A stretch of 64,000 nucleotides of DNA from Elusimicrobiota bacterium (lineage in GTDB: Bacteria; Elusimicrobiota; Elusimicrobia; UBA1565; UBA9628). This document shows, piece by piece, positions 36,542-45,357 of the stretch (positions are counted from its first letter, which is position 1; each line of letters opens with the position of its first letter). The notes beneath the pieces are model-generated. The model was not told the DNA's origin. It made no database searches and saw nothing but the letters and a program-made list of their open reading frames with translations. Both the position numbers and the translations under genes were made by a program. The DNA lies in contig DAIDHS010000002.1 of NCBI GenBank assembly GCA_027451985.1, positions 1 to 64,000 on the forward strand, in the 5' to 3' direction.

Positions 36542-38266
36542 TTAACCGACGTCGGGCTTAGGCGAATCCAAGGACGCCGGGAGAGCCGGCGGCTCATCGG
36601 CAGGCGCGGGCGCGGAAGGCGGCATCTGCGGCGGCGGCGCAGCCGAGGCCGCCAGCGGCTTGCCCGGCTTGCCGTATTCCTTGAAGATGGCCGCGATCTC
36701 GTCGTAGTCGAGCTCGTCGCGGGCCTGGAGTTCCGCCGCGAAGCGCTCCACGATGGGCCAATCGGTCTTCAGGGTGCGCTCGACCTCGGTCATGGAGTCC
36801 TGCAGCAGCTTCTGGGTCATGGCGTTCAACTTCTGCTTCAAGTCGTCCGAAAGCTGATCAGCCGGAATGCGGGTGAAATCCCCCACGAAGCCGTTCTCGC
36901 CCATGCCCAAGCGCCAGACCATGTCGTGCGCGATGGTCATGGCGTTGGCGAAGTCCGAGGAAACGCCGTCGGTGGTCACGCCGTACTTGATGCGCTCGGA
37001 GACGTAGCCCGCCAGCGCCACCTTGATGTGCGCCTTCAAGGTACGCGAGTCGGAGCTGTACATTTCCTCGCGCGGAATCGAGTGCACCACGCCCAGCGTG
37101 CCGCCGCGCTGAATGATGGAAGCCTTGAACACGTCGTTGGTCGGGTGGGTCAGGTAGAGCACCACCAGGTGTCCGCCTTCGTGGAACGCCGTCATCTCGC
37201 GCTCTTTGGCGGTCATGTTCAAGCGGTGCGCCACGCCGAGCTCGATGCGCTCGATGGCGGCCGAGATGTCCTTGTAGGAAACGGCCTCGCGTTTTTCGCG
37301 CGTGGCGATGACCGCGGCTTCCTTTAGGATGTTCTCGATTTCGGCCGGCGTCTTGTAGACCGACTTGCGCGCTAGGCGCGCCAAATCCACGGAGGGGTCC
37401 ATGCGGATGCGCTTGGCGTAGTACTCGAAAATCTCCTGGCGCTCCTGCAAATTCGGCCGGCCGATGGTGATCGTGCGGTCAAAGCGCCCGGGGCGCAGGA
37501 GCGCGGGGTCGAGGACGTCTCTCTGCGCGTTCATCGCGCCGATGACCACGATGTTGGCCTGGGTGTCCGCGAGGCCGTCCATCTCGACCAGCAGCTGGTT
37601 CAAAGTCTGGTTGCCCTCGGAGGAGCCGCCGAAAGCGTCGTGGAACACGCGCTGGCGGCCCAGCACCTCGATTTCATCGACGAAGATGATGCAGGCCCCG
37701 TAGGCCTGGGAATACTGCCGGGCCTGCTTGAAGAGCTTCCGGACGCGCGACGCGCCCACGCCCACGAAAATCTCCACGAACTCGGAGCCCGAAGTGGACA
37801 AGAAGGGCACGCCCGCCTCGCTCGCGATGGCCTTGGCCAGCATGGTCTTTCCGCAGCCGGGAGGGCCGATCATCAAAAGGCCGTGGATGATTTTGCCGCC
37901 CACGCGCTTTAAGACCGCGCGGTCCTTGATGAGTTGAACGACCTCCCAGGCCTCCCGCTTGGCCTCGTCCAGGCCCATGACGTCCGAGAAGCGCACCTTC
38001 ACGTTCTCGGCCGAGACCTTGGACTTCCTAAAGCGCGCGAAGCCGCCGCCGTACTCGACGATGTACAAGAGGCCCACGAAAATGACGGTCTGGAGGATGC
38101 CCCAGGGCAGCGAGGCGACGTTGATGCCGATGATGTAGCGGCGCACGCTTTCTTCCATGCCCGCCAGGTACCACAGCGGCAGGACGAAGGCCACCAGGCC
38201 GCCGATGATGCCGACGACCCAGAGCCAGTAGCGCTGCCAGAAAAGCCTTAGTTTAGCCCAGAACAT
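36542..38266 (-). CDS. FtsH-like membrane AAA+ zinc metalloprotease
   Basis: [22 protein letters not shown], pore [17 protein letters not shown], Walker [36 protein letters not shown]. Two N-terminal TMs with only a short loop. Confidence 0.92.
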   Translation of the reverse strand: MFWAKLRLFWQRYWLWVVGIIGGLVAFVLPLWYLAGMEESVRRYIIGINVASLPWGILQTVIFVGLLYIVEYGGGFARFRKSKVSAENVKVRFSDVMGLDEAKREAWEVVQLIKDRAVLKRVGGKIIHGLLMIGPPGCGKTMLAKAIASEAGVPFLSTSGSEFVEIFVGVGASRVRKLFKQARQYSQAYGACIIFVDEIEVLGRQRVFHDAFGGSSEGNQTLNQLLVEMDGLADTQANIVVIGAMNAQRDVLDPALLRPGRFDRTITIGRPNLQERQEIFEYYAKRIRMDPSVDLARLARKSVYKTPAEIENILKEAAVIATREKREAVSYKDISAAIERIELGVAHRLNMTAKEREMTAFHEGGHLVVLYLTHPTNDVFKASIIQRGGTLGVVHSIPREEMYSSDSRTLKAHIKVALAGYVSERIKYGVTTDGVSSDFANAMTIAHDMVWRLGMGENGFVGDFTRIPADQLSDDLKQKLNAMTQKLLQDSMTEVERTLKTDWPIVERFAAELQARDELDYDEIAAIFKEYGKPGKPLAASAAPPPQMPPSAPAPADEPPALPASLDSPKPDVG

Positions 38267-38289
38267 AATCTTCGCTCTTGCCTGGAAAA

Positions 38290-38298
38290 ACTATACCA
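38290..38298 (-). promoter_or_regulatory. Extended -10-like TGGTATAGT upstream of the FtsH-like gene
   Basis: Minus strand TGG-TATAGT; no clear -35. Confidence 0.35.
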
Positions 38299-38343
38299 TT
38301 GTTTCGCTCGCCGCGCATCCCCCGCGCCGCGGGCCCGTCGCCG

Positions 38344-38883
38344 CTAGCCGCCGCCGCCCGGGCCGCCGTTTTGCGCCGCGTTCTGCGCGCCGCCGGAGCC
38401 GGGCAGCACGAATTGGATGGGCCTGTCGCGGTTAGGCACGTATTTGATGACCTTGAAGGTCAGCCCCGGCGACTTGTACATCCAGCCGATCTGGAGGACC
38501 GGGCCGGTCTTGACCGTGAGCGTCACCTCCTGCCAGACCTCGGTGCGCAGGATGTCTAAATTGGCCGAGGCCAGGTTCAAGAAGCCCTTCAATTGCCCGT
38601 TGTTGAAGCCCAGATAGTCCATCACGTCGTTGCGGATGTCGGCCTTCAAAAGGTTGTCGTCGCTCACGTAGGCGACGTTGCGGTGGGATTCCAGCTCCCA
38701 GCGCGTGGCCGCGTAATAGGAGGCGATTTCCATCTTCTGCACGAGAATCAGAAGCGCGAAAATCTTGGCGAAGGCGAAGAGGAAGAACATGAAGATGGGC
38801 AGCAGGAGCACGGTCTCCAAAGTCGCCTGGCCGCGGGAACGGCGGGAACGGAAGGGAGCGAAAGGGAACCGACGGCGGGCCAC
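38344..38883 (-). CDS. TadE-like pseudopilin
   Basis: SRGQATLETVLLLPIFMFFLFAFAKIFALL matches the TadE motif. The ORF-track start (38988) runs into antisense of the four-helix-bundle ORF, so GTG 38883 is preferred. Confidence 0.7.
   Translation of the reverse strand: MARRRFPFAPFRSRRSRGQATLETVLLLPIFMFFLFAFAKIFALLILVQKMEIASYYAATRWELESHRNVAYVSDDNLLKADIRNDVMDYLGFNNGQLKGFLNLASANLDILRTEVWQEVTLTVKTGPVLQIGWMYKSPGLTFKVIKYVPNRDRPIQFVLPGSGGAQNAAQNGGPGGGG
38834..38879. repeat. GGGAACGG-type degenerate repeat, left flank
   Basis: gcgggaacggcgggaacggaagggagcgaaagggaaccgacggcgg. Confidence 0.6.
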
Positions 38884-38898
38884 GTTCGTAAGCTTGGG

Positions 38899-39273
38899 AT
38901 GGGCATCCACGGCAAGCTGCGGGTTCTGGACATGGGCCGCGCCTTGACGCTCGATGTCTACCGGTACAGCCGGAATTTTCCCAATCATGAGCTCTATGGG
39001 CTAACCTCTCAAATCCGCAGAGCAGCCGTCTCCGTTCCGGCCAACATCGCGGAAGGCTCCGGCCGCCGGGGCGACGGCGAACTCCTCCATTCTCTTTCCA
39101 TCGCGTCGGGAAGCTTGGCCGAGTTGCGGACGCTGGCGAGCCTGGCCCATGAACTGGGCTACCTGCCGGCAGCGGCCTACAAAGTCATCCTGGACGAAGC
39201 CGAACAATTGGCTATATCGCTCAACGCGCTGATTGCCGCAAGGAAACGGAAGGAAACGGGAAGAAACGGATGA
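38899..39273 (+). CDS. Four-helix-bundle protein (S23 / 23S rRNA intervening-sequence protein family)
   Basis: ALTLDVYRYSRNFPNHELYGLTSQIRRAAVSVPANIAEGSGRRGDGELLHSLSIASGSLAELRTLASLAHELGYL is the family's hallmark pattern. The only plus-strand gene in the pilus block. Confidence 0.8.
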   Translation: MGIHGKLRVLDMGRALTLDVYRYSRNFPNHELYGLTSQIRRAAVSVPANIAEGSGRRGDGELLHSLSIASGSLAELRTLASLAHELGYLPAAAYKVILDEAEQLAISLNALIAARKRKETGRNG

Positions 39274-39376
39274 GACGGAAGGGAACGAAATGAAACAAAA
39301 AGAGGAAAAGCCGGCGCACGCGCCCCTTTCCGTTCCCTTCTTTTCCTTTCCGTTCCCTTCCGTTCCCTTCTCTCTC
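39238..39376. repeat. Purine-rich tract followed by complementary pyrimidine-rich tract (GGAAACGG / CCGTTCCCTT units), right flank
   Basis: aaggaaacggaaggaaacgggaagaaacgg... then cctttccgttcccttcttttcctttccgttcccttccgttcccttc. Confidence 0.65.
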
Positions 39377-40661
39377 ACGGGTATTCCCTCGTCTGGAAAT
39401 GCGGCGTGGGGCAGGGCCAGACGCTGGCCGAGCCGTCGGTCTCGCCGGTGCAGTCCGAGCCCCCGCCGGTCATGCCCATCCACAGCGCGATGCGCGAGTG
39501 CACCTCCGGAAGGCCGGGACCCATGATTTGGTCGAAGTTCACATTGAAATAGTTGGTGGGAGGCTGCCAGTGCACGGTCACCGGCCAGCCGCCGCCGTCG
39601 GCCTGGCCCAGCGGGTTGCGGTCGTCCATGGTCTCCAGCTCCTGCGGGTCCACGGTGACCAGCTGGAAGAGCCCGTTGCAGTTGGGAATGTTGCTGGGCA
39701 TCGACATCGGCGGGCTGCTGCATTCCGGCATGGGCATGCTGCCGATGAGCTCGTGCTGGAACGCGTTTCCGCAATAGCCGACCTTGGGCGCGCATTCGAA
39801 ATGGACGGCGTTCATGAACGAGCCCGCGTATTGATTGAACGAGGAGCTCAAGAGTTGGGATTCATTGAGCGCGTTGGGCCCGCCGGCGTTGAGCCAGTAG
39901 GATTTGGCCAGGAAGTCGTGATTGGAGGCCAGCCGCTGCAGGACGGAGTACTGCGCCCCCTCCACCGAGCCCAGCAGCTGGTAGACCTGGGTATAGAGGC
40001 CGTAGATGGTGGAAAAATCGCTGTACTGCACGTCCCAGTACTCCGCGGCGCGCAGGCGGAAGAGCACCAGCGTGTCCTGGCTCCAAGGAGGCGGAGGGCT
40101 ACCGTTGCCCGGGTTGTCGTCCGGCGTCGGGCCCGGGATGTTCGGATCCCAATCGCTGTTCTTGCGCGTCCCGATGCCGCCGTAGCCGATGTCCCAAGTG
40201 CCCTCGTCATGGCTGTAATCGGCGGTCTCCTGCGTGGTGGGATGGCAGGTCGGATCCATGGACGAGCTTCCGCCCGACTCGTGCAGGCTGCGCGGGAAAA
40301 TGCCCTCCTGGTACAAGACATCGTACCAGGGCGAAGTGCCCGGGCACGCGGTTCCCGGACCCCCGCAGACCGCGTCCGTGCGTCCGCCGCAGTCGATGGG
40401 CTGATCCTGGAACACCTCCTGGAAAATGCGCATGGGAAACGCCCCGTTGACGTAGGCCGAGCGGTTGAGGAAGTCCGAGTAGTTGGTCATCTCGACGAAG
40501 GCCGCGGCGTCGATGGCGAACTGGTGGCGGATTTTTTCCTGCGAGAGCTTGGCCGTCTCGTAGATGAGCCAGACGAAGAGCATCAAAGACGGGAAAATGA
40601 AAAGCGCCGGAATTAAAATCTGTCCCCTCCGGCCGATCCGGGCCCCGCGTTTTAAGCTCAT
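39375..40661 (-). CDS. TadG-like/Flp-associated pseudopilin-like protein
   Basis: MSLKRGARIGRRGQILIPALFIFPSLMLFVWLIYETAKLSQEKIRHQFAIDAAAF. Confidence 0.65.
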   Translation of the reverse strand: MSLKRGARIGRRGQILIPALFIFPSLMLFVWLIYETAKLSQEKIRHQFAIDAAAFVEMTNYSDFLNRSAYVNGAFPMRIFQEVFQDQPIDCGGRTDAVCGGPGTACPGTSPWYDVLYQEGIFPRSLHESGGSSSMDPTCHPTTQETADYSHDEGTWDIGYGGIGTRKNSDWDPNIPGPTPDDNPGNGSPPPPWSQDTLVLFRLRAAEYWDVQYSDFSTIYGLYTQVYQLLGSVEGAQYSVLQRLASNHDFLAKSYWLNAGGPNALNESQLLSSSFNQYAGSFMNAVHFECAPKVGYCGNAFQHELIGSMPMPECSSPPMSMPSNIPNCNGLFQLVTVDPQELETMDDRNPLGQADGGGWPVTVHWQPPTNYFNVNFDQIMGPGLPEVHSRIALWMGMTGGGSDCTGETDGSASVWPCPTPHFQTREYP

Positions 40662-40748
40662 GAATTCGACGGGCAAAAGCCCTTGTATATATAGCCCGGC
40701 CGGGCGGGCAATGCAAGGTAAAAAATGTTAAAAATCGCCGCCGGGGGG

Positions 40749-42260
40749 CTAATTCCAGGTCTGCATGTTGGGCTGGACCTCCTGCCAGGAGGTCTGGACC
40801 AGAACGACGTTCAAGCTGGGCACGGAGAGCTGATCGTTGTAGAACACGCCGCAGAACGCCGTGGTGCAGTTGTTGCTGCCGCTGGGGCATGTGGCGTTGA
40901 CGCTGCCCTTGACCCAGATGGCGCCGTTGAAATCCATGAAGCTCTTGATGTAGAGGTTGCCGCCGACGTAGACGAAGCCGCGGATGCCGACCGTGTTGTA
41001 CCAACCGCTGCCCTGGCCCGGCTGGCTGAAAGTCTGCGTTCCAAATTTCCATGTGGAGGAGGTTTTGTGGTAGCCCGCGTCAGCCGGATATTCCAGACTG
41101 GCGGCGGTGTCGTATGTGTTCTTGAGCAAGCGCTCGTGTTCTTGCCAGGCATCGGCGGGCACTTCGCCCGTGTAGGCGTAATCTCCTCCGCTTTCGATGG
41201 TCAGGTTGCCCATAACAATAACGGTTCCATAGAGCCCGGTGTCGTACGGGGTCGGATTTCCCAGGCCGTACCAGTTCGAATTCCTGCCGGTTAGTACCAG
41301 GTTGCCGTCCCAATACCACACATAGCTGCTGATGGAAACGCCGTTGCCCTGGCCGCCCACGCCCTTAGGATGCTCATAGGAGTCGCCGAACCAGTAAGTC
41401 ACGCTGGAGTTGATGCTGGCGTTGACGTTGGGCGGAACGTTGGCGCTCGGCGAGCAGTTTTCATTCGAAGTGGAGTTTTTTTCCCAAGTCGCTTTTCCGC
41501 TGGAAACCTGGTTTCCGGTGGCGGGGTCCCGGTAGCCGTAGCTGCTCTTGACGCAGCCGTAAACGTTCAAGGTGTTTGAGGCCGCGGCCTCCGCGCGCAA
41601 AGTGGCGAAGTCGAGGATGGGCAGTTCGGGCACCTGCTGGTAGTTCGCCCACCACTCCACGCCGTCGGTGTTGGGCGGCAAGGGCCAGGTGGTGTCCCGC
41701 GGATAAGCGGCGGTGCCGACGACGTCGCCGCGGGCGAACTTGCGCGGGAAATACCACTGCGCCGTGGTCGCGTCCAGCGTGATGTTCCCTTGGGACATGA
41801 TGGGCCCCCAATATAAACAGAGTCCCTTGCTGTAGTTGACGTCGCCTTGGGTCAAGAGCGGGCTGTAGATGGTCCGGTTCTGGTAGACCGCCTCGATTTC
41901 GCGGACTTCGTTGGTCGAGTTGTCGCGGCCCTCGCCCAATATCTCGACGCTGCTGTTGGCGGCGCTGGAAAGGCTGATGCGGTAGGTGCCCCCGGAGACG
42001 TCGGCGTAGGTCGCGTCGAAATTGTAGCCGGCGAGCGGAATGCCGGCCTGGATTTGAGCGAATGTCCCGGTCGAGCTTTTGGCCTCCCAGTAGCCGCGGC
42101 TCACGGCCGCTTCGGCCAGGTTGAAGGCGACGGTGGACTTCTGGTCCTTCACGGAGACCCGGGCCTCCTGCTGCGTCCACTCCACGACCGCGGGGATGAT
42201 GATGATGAGCGCCAGCATCACGATGATGACGCCGACCAAGACCTGTCCGCGATTTTTCAT
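40749..42260 (-). CDS. PilX-like pilus assembly protein
   Basis: MKNRGQVLVGVIIVMLALIIIIPAVVEWTQQEARVSVKDQKSTVAFNLAEAAVSRGYW. Confidence 0.65.
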   Translation of the reverse strand: MKNRGQVLVGVIIVMLALIIIIPAVVEWTQQEARVSVKDQKSTVAFNLAEAAVSRGYWEAKSSTGTFAQIQAGIPLAGYNFDATYADVSGGTYRISLSSAANSSVEILGEGRDNSTNEVREIEAVYQNRTIYSPLLTQGDVNYSKGLCLYWGPIMSQGNITLDATTAQWYFPRKFARGDVVGTAAYPRDTTWPLPPNTDGVEWWANYQQVPELPILDFATLRAEAAASNTLNVYGCVKSSYGYRDPATGNQVSSGKATWEKNSTSNENCSPSANVPPNVNASINSSVTYWFGDSYEHPKGVGGQGNGVSISSYVWYWDGNLVLTGRNSNWYGLGNPTPYDTGLYGTVIVMGNLTIESGGDYAYTGEVPADAWQEHERLLKNTYDTAASLEYPADAGYHKTSSTWKFGTQTFSQPGQGSGWYNTVGIRGFVYVGGNLYIKSFMDFNGAIWVKGSVNATCPSGSNNCTTAFCGVFYNDQLSVPSLNVVLVQTSWQEVQPNMQTWN

Positions 42261-42757
42261 CAGTTCATCACCTGCACGTTCTCCGAGGCCATGTGCAGGG
42301 CCTTCTCCCCGCCCTGGTAGATGGAGGTCTCGAGCGTCATGGCGATGGAGACGATGTTCATGTCGTCCGAGCGCGGAAAAGTAAAGGCCAGGTAGAACAA
42401 GTTATTGCTCAGGACTTGAGTGTCGTTGCCGTTGATCATCTCGAGGCTCTTGCCGTTCTGCAGGAAGGTTACGGTATTTCCCTCCTGCTCCGTGAAGGTG
42501 ATTTCGGAATAATAAGGCTGGCCCGAGGCCTGGGTGATGGCGATGGTCGAGCTCTGCGCCTGCCGGAGCTCCTTGGCCATCACGTACATCACGCTGCGCG
42601 CCTCCTGCTGGAGGGCGATTTTGGCCTTGGAGAGGATGAAGTAGCGGTTGACCTGGATGAACATGACCGCGCCCAAAGACGAGACGATGCCGATGATGGC
42701 GATGACCAGCATGACCTCGACGAGAGTGAACCCCGCCCGTGCGCGCGCGCTCACCAT
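42260..42757 (-). CDS. Prepilin-type minor pilin (PilW-like)
   Basis: RAGFTLVEVMLVIAIIGIVSSLGAVMF type IV prepilin motif. Coupled to neighbours. Confidence 0.8.
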   Translation of the reverse strand: MVSARARAGFTLVEVMLVIAIIGIVSSLGAVMFIQVNRYFILSKAKIALQQEARSVMYVMAKELRQAQSSTIAITQASGQPYYSEITFTEQEGNTVTFLQNGKSLEMINGNDTQVLSNNLFYLAFTFPRSDDMNIVSIAMTLETSIYQGGEKALHMASENVQVMN

Positions 42758-45294
42758 GAGAAGTTCTTCCCGCTGAGCGTCTGTCCCGCGATGATGGTCA
42801 CGCCCGTAATCTCCTGGTTCGAGATGTTGACCGCGCCGGTGCTGGTGATGACGGGATAGTAGGCGTAGATGTTGTACGGCGTGGCGGTGCTTTGCCGCAC
42901 CGAGACGCTGTAAGTCCCGTCCTCGAGGCTCGACGCGGTATAGACGGCGTTTTCGGTCAAAGTCGCCGAGCTCAAACCCACCGGCGTCGTCGCGGTCGAG
43001 ACTACGATAAGGACTCCCGTGGAAATGGGCTCGCCTTTGGAGCTGACGCTGCCCTCGATGGTTCCCATGGCGCCCGATATGGTGAAGGTGCCCACGAACA
43101 CGGTCTGGCCCATCGCCACGGTCCCCGAAAGGGAGCTGGGCGAGGCGGACTCCGTGGTGTCGAGCGGCACCTCGATGCTGTAGGTGCCCGTGGCCATGTT
43201 CACCGTGGTGAAATCGCCGTAAACGTCGGTGGTCTCCTGATCCTGGGTGTTGCCGTTGGAGTCGACCGCGTTGACGGTCAGGCCCTGGAGGCCGTTGACC
43301 CCGTCGCGGGTCACCCAGCCCGAAAGCCGCCCGCCTTGGGAGAGGGTGAAATCGACGCCGCTGGCCACTTCGCCCAAGGCCACCGAAATCGCCGCCGAGG
43401 ACTGCGAGATGTAGTCGGGGTTGGCATAATTGGGATTGGCGGTCACGGTGACGCTTCCCGTCGAAACGGGCAATAGATAGTAGCCCGTGTGCGCGTCGGC
43501 ATAGACGAGGCCGCCGCTTCCGTTGCCGCTGATCTCGATGGGGGACGGGACCGAAATCGGGTTGCCGTTGACGTCGGTCACCTCTCCGCTGACGAAGCCC
43601 CCGGTGGCCGTGCCGTAGAGGATGGTCGTGGAGCTCGGGAAGACGTAGGTCGAGCCCGTGGCCGCGATGGTCACGGTGTCGTTTTCCAGTTCGTAGAGGC
43701 CGCTGGTGATGTAGACCGTCCAGGTGCCCGTGGCGACGTTCGGCAGGTTGAATTCAGCCGAAGGCGGACTCCCGACGAGGTAGGCCGTCGTCGGAGACGA
43801 AAGCCCGTCCGTCGCGGAAATGACCGCGCCCGCCGCGGGCACGCCCGCGATGACGGGCTGCGTCGAGGAAAACGAGTTGAACGGCGGGTACGCGAGGACG
43901 TCGCTCGTGGTGAAGTCGACGGAGTCGTCGCCGGATTTGTAGGCGGGGCCGTAGCTGGAGCTCAGGAAACCCTGGCTCGAATAGCGGACCAGCTCCCAGC
44001 CGGACGCGAGCCCGCCGTTGGTGTCGAAACAGGCTCCCAGGCAGTGGCTTGGGCTGTGCGTCCCGCCGTTGTCCGACCAGCCCGCCGCGTCCAGGGTATT
44101 TCCCGTAGCTTCGTCGGTAATCCACCACGTCCCGCTGTGACTCCTGGCCATGATCTCCATGGTCGTGGGCCAGGTCCATTGATAAGCGCCCGGAGAGCAG
44201 CTCTGATAGGCCGTGCTGGCGTAGTAAGCGTCGGCCGCGACCGAGGTCCCGTCGACCGTGAACGTGGCCGTGTTCGCGACAAGATAGAAGCCGCCCGCGG
44301 GGATGACCGTGTCCGCCGTGCTCGCGTAATTGAGATAGTTCTGGACGTTATCGCACTCCATGTTGTTGTACCAGGAGACGTAGTTGAGCGTAATGCTGCT
44401 GACGGAAACGTCCTGCTCCGTCGGATTGTAAAGGTCCAGATATTCCACGTCGAACCCGTCCGACTGGGGCGTGGAGACCACCACTTGGCTGATGATCACG
44501 TTCGGATCGAGCCAAGCGGTTCCGGAAACCACTCCCGAACTCATACGCGTCAGCGAAAAGTTAGCGGTCACCGTCTGGTTGGCCGCGACCGCGTCGGGAA
44601 GATAGTCGCTGAAGTAGCCCTTGGCGGAGGCGACCAGGTTGTAGCTGCCCGGCGAGAGTCCTATGGAATAGTCCCCCTGCGCGTTGGTGGAATTGAACCA
44701 AGAAATGTTCTCGGCGACGACGACCAGTGCGTTGTCGATGGGCAAGCCCGTGCCCGCGTCCGTCACGGCGCCGCTGAACGCGCAGTTCGACTCGACCGTG
44801 TCTGGATTGGCCATGACGCTGTTCAAAACCAGCTTCTTGGTCTCGCCGCCTTCCTGCCACTCCACGTCGACGGTAATCTCGCGCAGCCCGGTATCCGGAG
44901 TCGTGGGCGGCAAGACTTGGAGCGTTCCGTTGTTCTGCTTGATGACCTGCACGTAGGTATAGCGGGTAAACGTCTTGCCGCCCTCGGTGATGGTTTCGGG
45001 AGGGAAGGTGTCCGTGTCGTAGAGCGTGCCGTCGGGGAGGCTCGCGGGCGTCATAGTCGGGACCACAGAAAAATACGTCTGCTGCTGAATGATCTGCATC
45101 TTCTCTTGGGCGAGGTTGGAGGCCAGCGTCTTGTCCTTGGCCATCTCGATGCCGCGCTGGACGCCGCCGAAAGCCGCGATGAGGCCCAGGACGGCCACGG
45201 AGAGAATGACCAGGGAGATCATCATCTCCACAAGGGTCACGCCCCTGCCTCCGGTCCTCCGCTGAGCCTTTAGGGACACCGCTTCCGCAGGCAT
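42751..45294 (-). CDS. Giant PilV-like minor pilin with carboxypeptidase-regulatory-like repeats and a lamin-tail-like domain
   Basis: GRGVTLVEMMISLVILSVAVLGLIAAF; repeats such as FSGAVTDAGTGLPIDNALVVV..NAQGDYSIGLSPGSYNLVASAKGY; VVVSTPQSDGFDVEYLDLYNPTEQDVSVSSITLNYVSW. Confidence 0.8.
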   Translation of the reverse strand: MPAEAVSLKAQRRTGGRGVTLVEMMISLVILSVAVLGLIAAFGGVQRGIEMAKDKTLASNLAQEKMQIIQQQTYFSVVPTMTPASLPDGTLYDTDTFPPETITEGGKTFTRYTYVQVIKQNNGTLQVLPPTTPDTGLREITVDVEWQEGGETKKLVLNSVMANPDTVESNCAFSGAVTDAGTGLPIDNALVVVAENISWFNSTNAQGDYSIGLSPGSYNLVASAKGYFSDYLPDAVAANQTVTANFSLTRMSSGVVSGTAWLDPNVIISQVVVSTPQSDGFDVEYLDLYNPTEQDVSVSSITLNYVSWYNNMECDNVQNYLNYASTADTVIPAGGFYLVANTATFTVDGTSVAADAYYASTAYQSCSPGAYQWTWPTTMEIMARSHSGTWWITDEATGNTLDAAGWSDNGGTHSPSHCLGACFDTNGGLASGWELVRYSSQGFLSSSYGPAYKSGDDSVDFTTSDVLAYPPFNSFSSTQPVIAGVPAAGAVISATDGLSSPTTAYLVGSPPSAEFNLPNVATGTWTVYITSGLYELENDTVTIAATGSTYVFPSSTTILYGTATGGFVSGEVTDVNGNPISVPSPIEISGNGSGGLVYADAHTGYYLLPVSTGSVTVTANPNYANPDYISQSSAAISVALGEVASGVDFTLSQGGRLSGWVTRDGVNGLQGLTVNAVDSNGNTQDQETTDVYGDFTTVNMATGTYSIEVPLDTTESASPSSLSGTVAMGQTVFVGTFTISGAMGTIEGSVSSKGEPISTGVLIVVSTATTPVGLSSATLTENAVYTASSLEDGTYSVSVRQSTATPYNIYAYYPVITSTGAVNISNQEITGVTIIAGQTLSGKNFSW

Positions 45295-45300
45295 GCTATG

Positions 45301-45329
45301 AGTTTAAGCCCAAAAGCGCCGCATTTCAA
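45301..45329 (-). promoter_or_regulatory. Promoter TTGAAA-N17-TAAACT upstream of the minor-pilin cluster
   Basis: Minus strand TTGAAA 45329..45324, TAAACT 45306..45301, 17-nt spacer. Confidence 0.5.
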
Positions 45330-45357
45330 CGCGCGTCCGGCGAGCTTTTGGTCACAA

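Noticed and set aside
38884-38988. N-terminal part of the 214-aa TadE-like ORF
   Set aside because: Antisense of the four-helix-bundle gene; contains no pilin features.
43489-45273. 594-aa plus-strand ORF
   Set aside because: Antisense of the PilV-like gene; Arg/Gly/Val-rich shadow translation.
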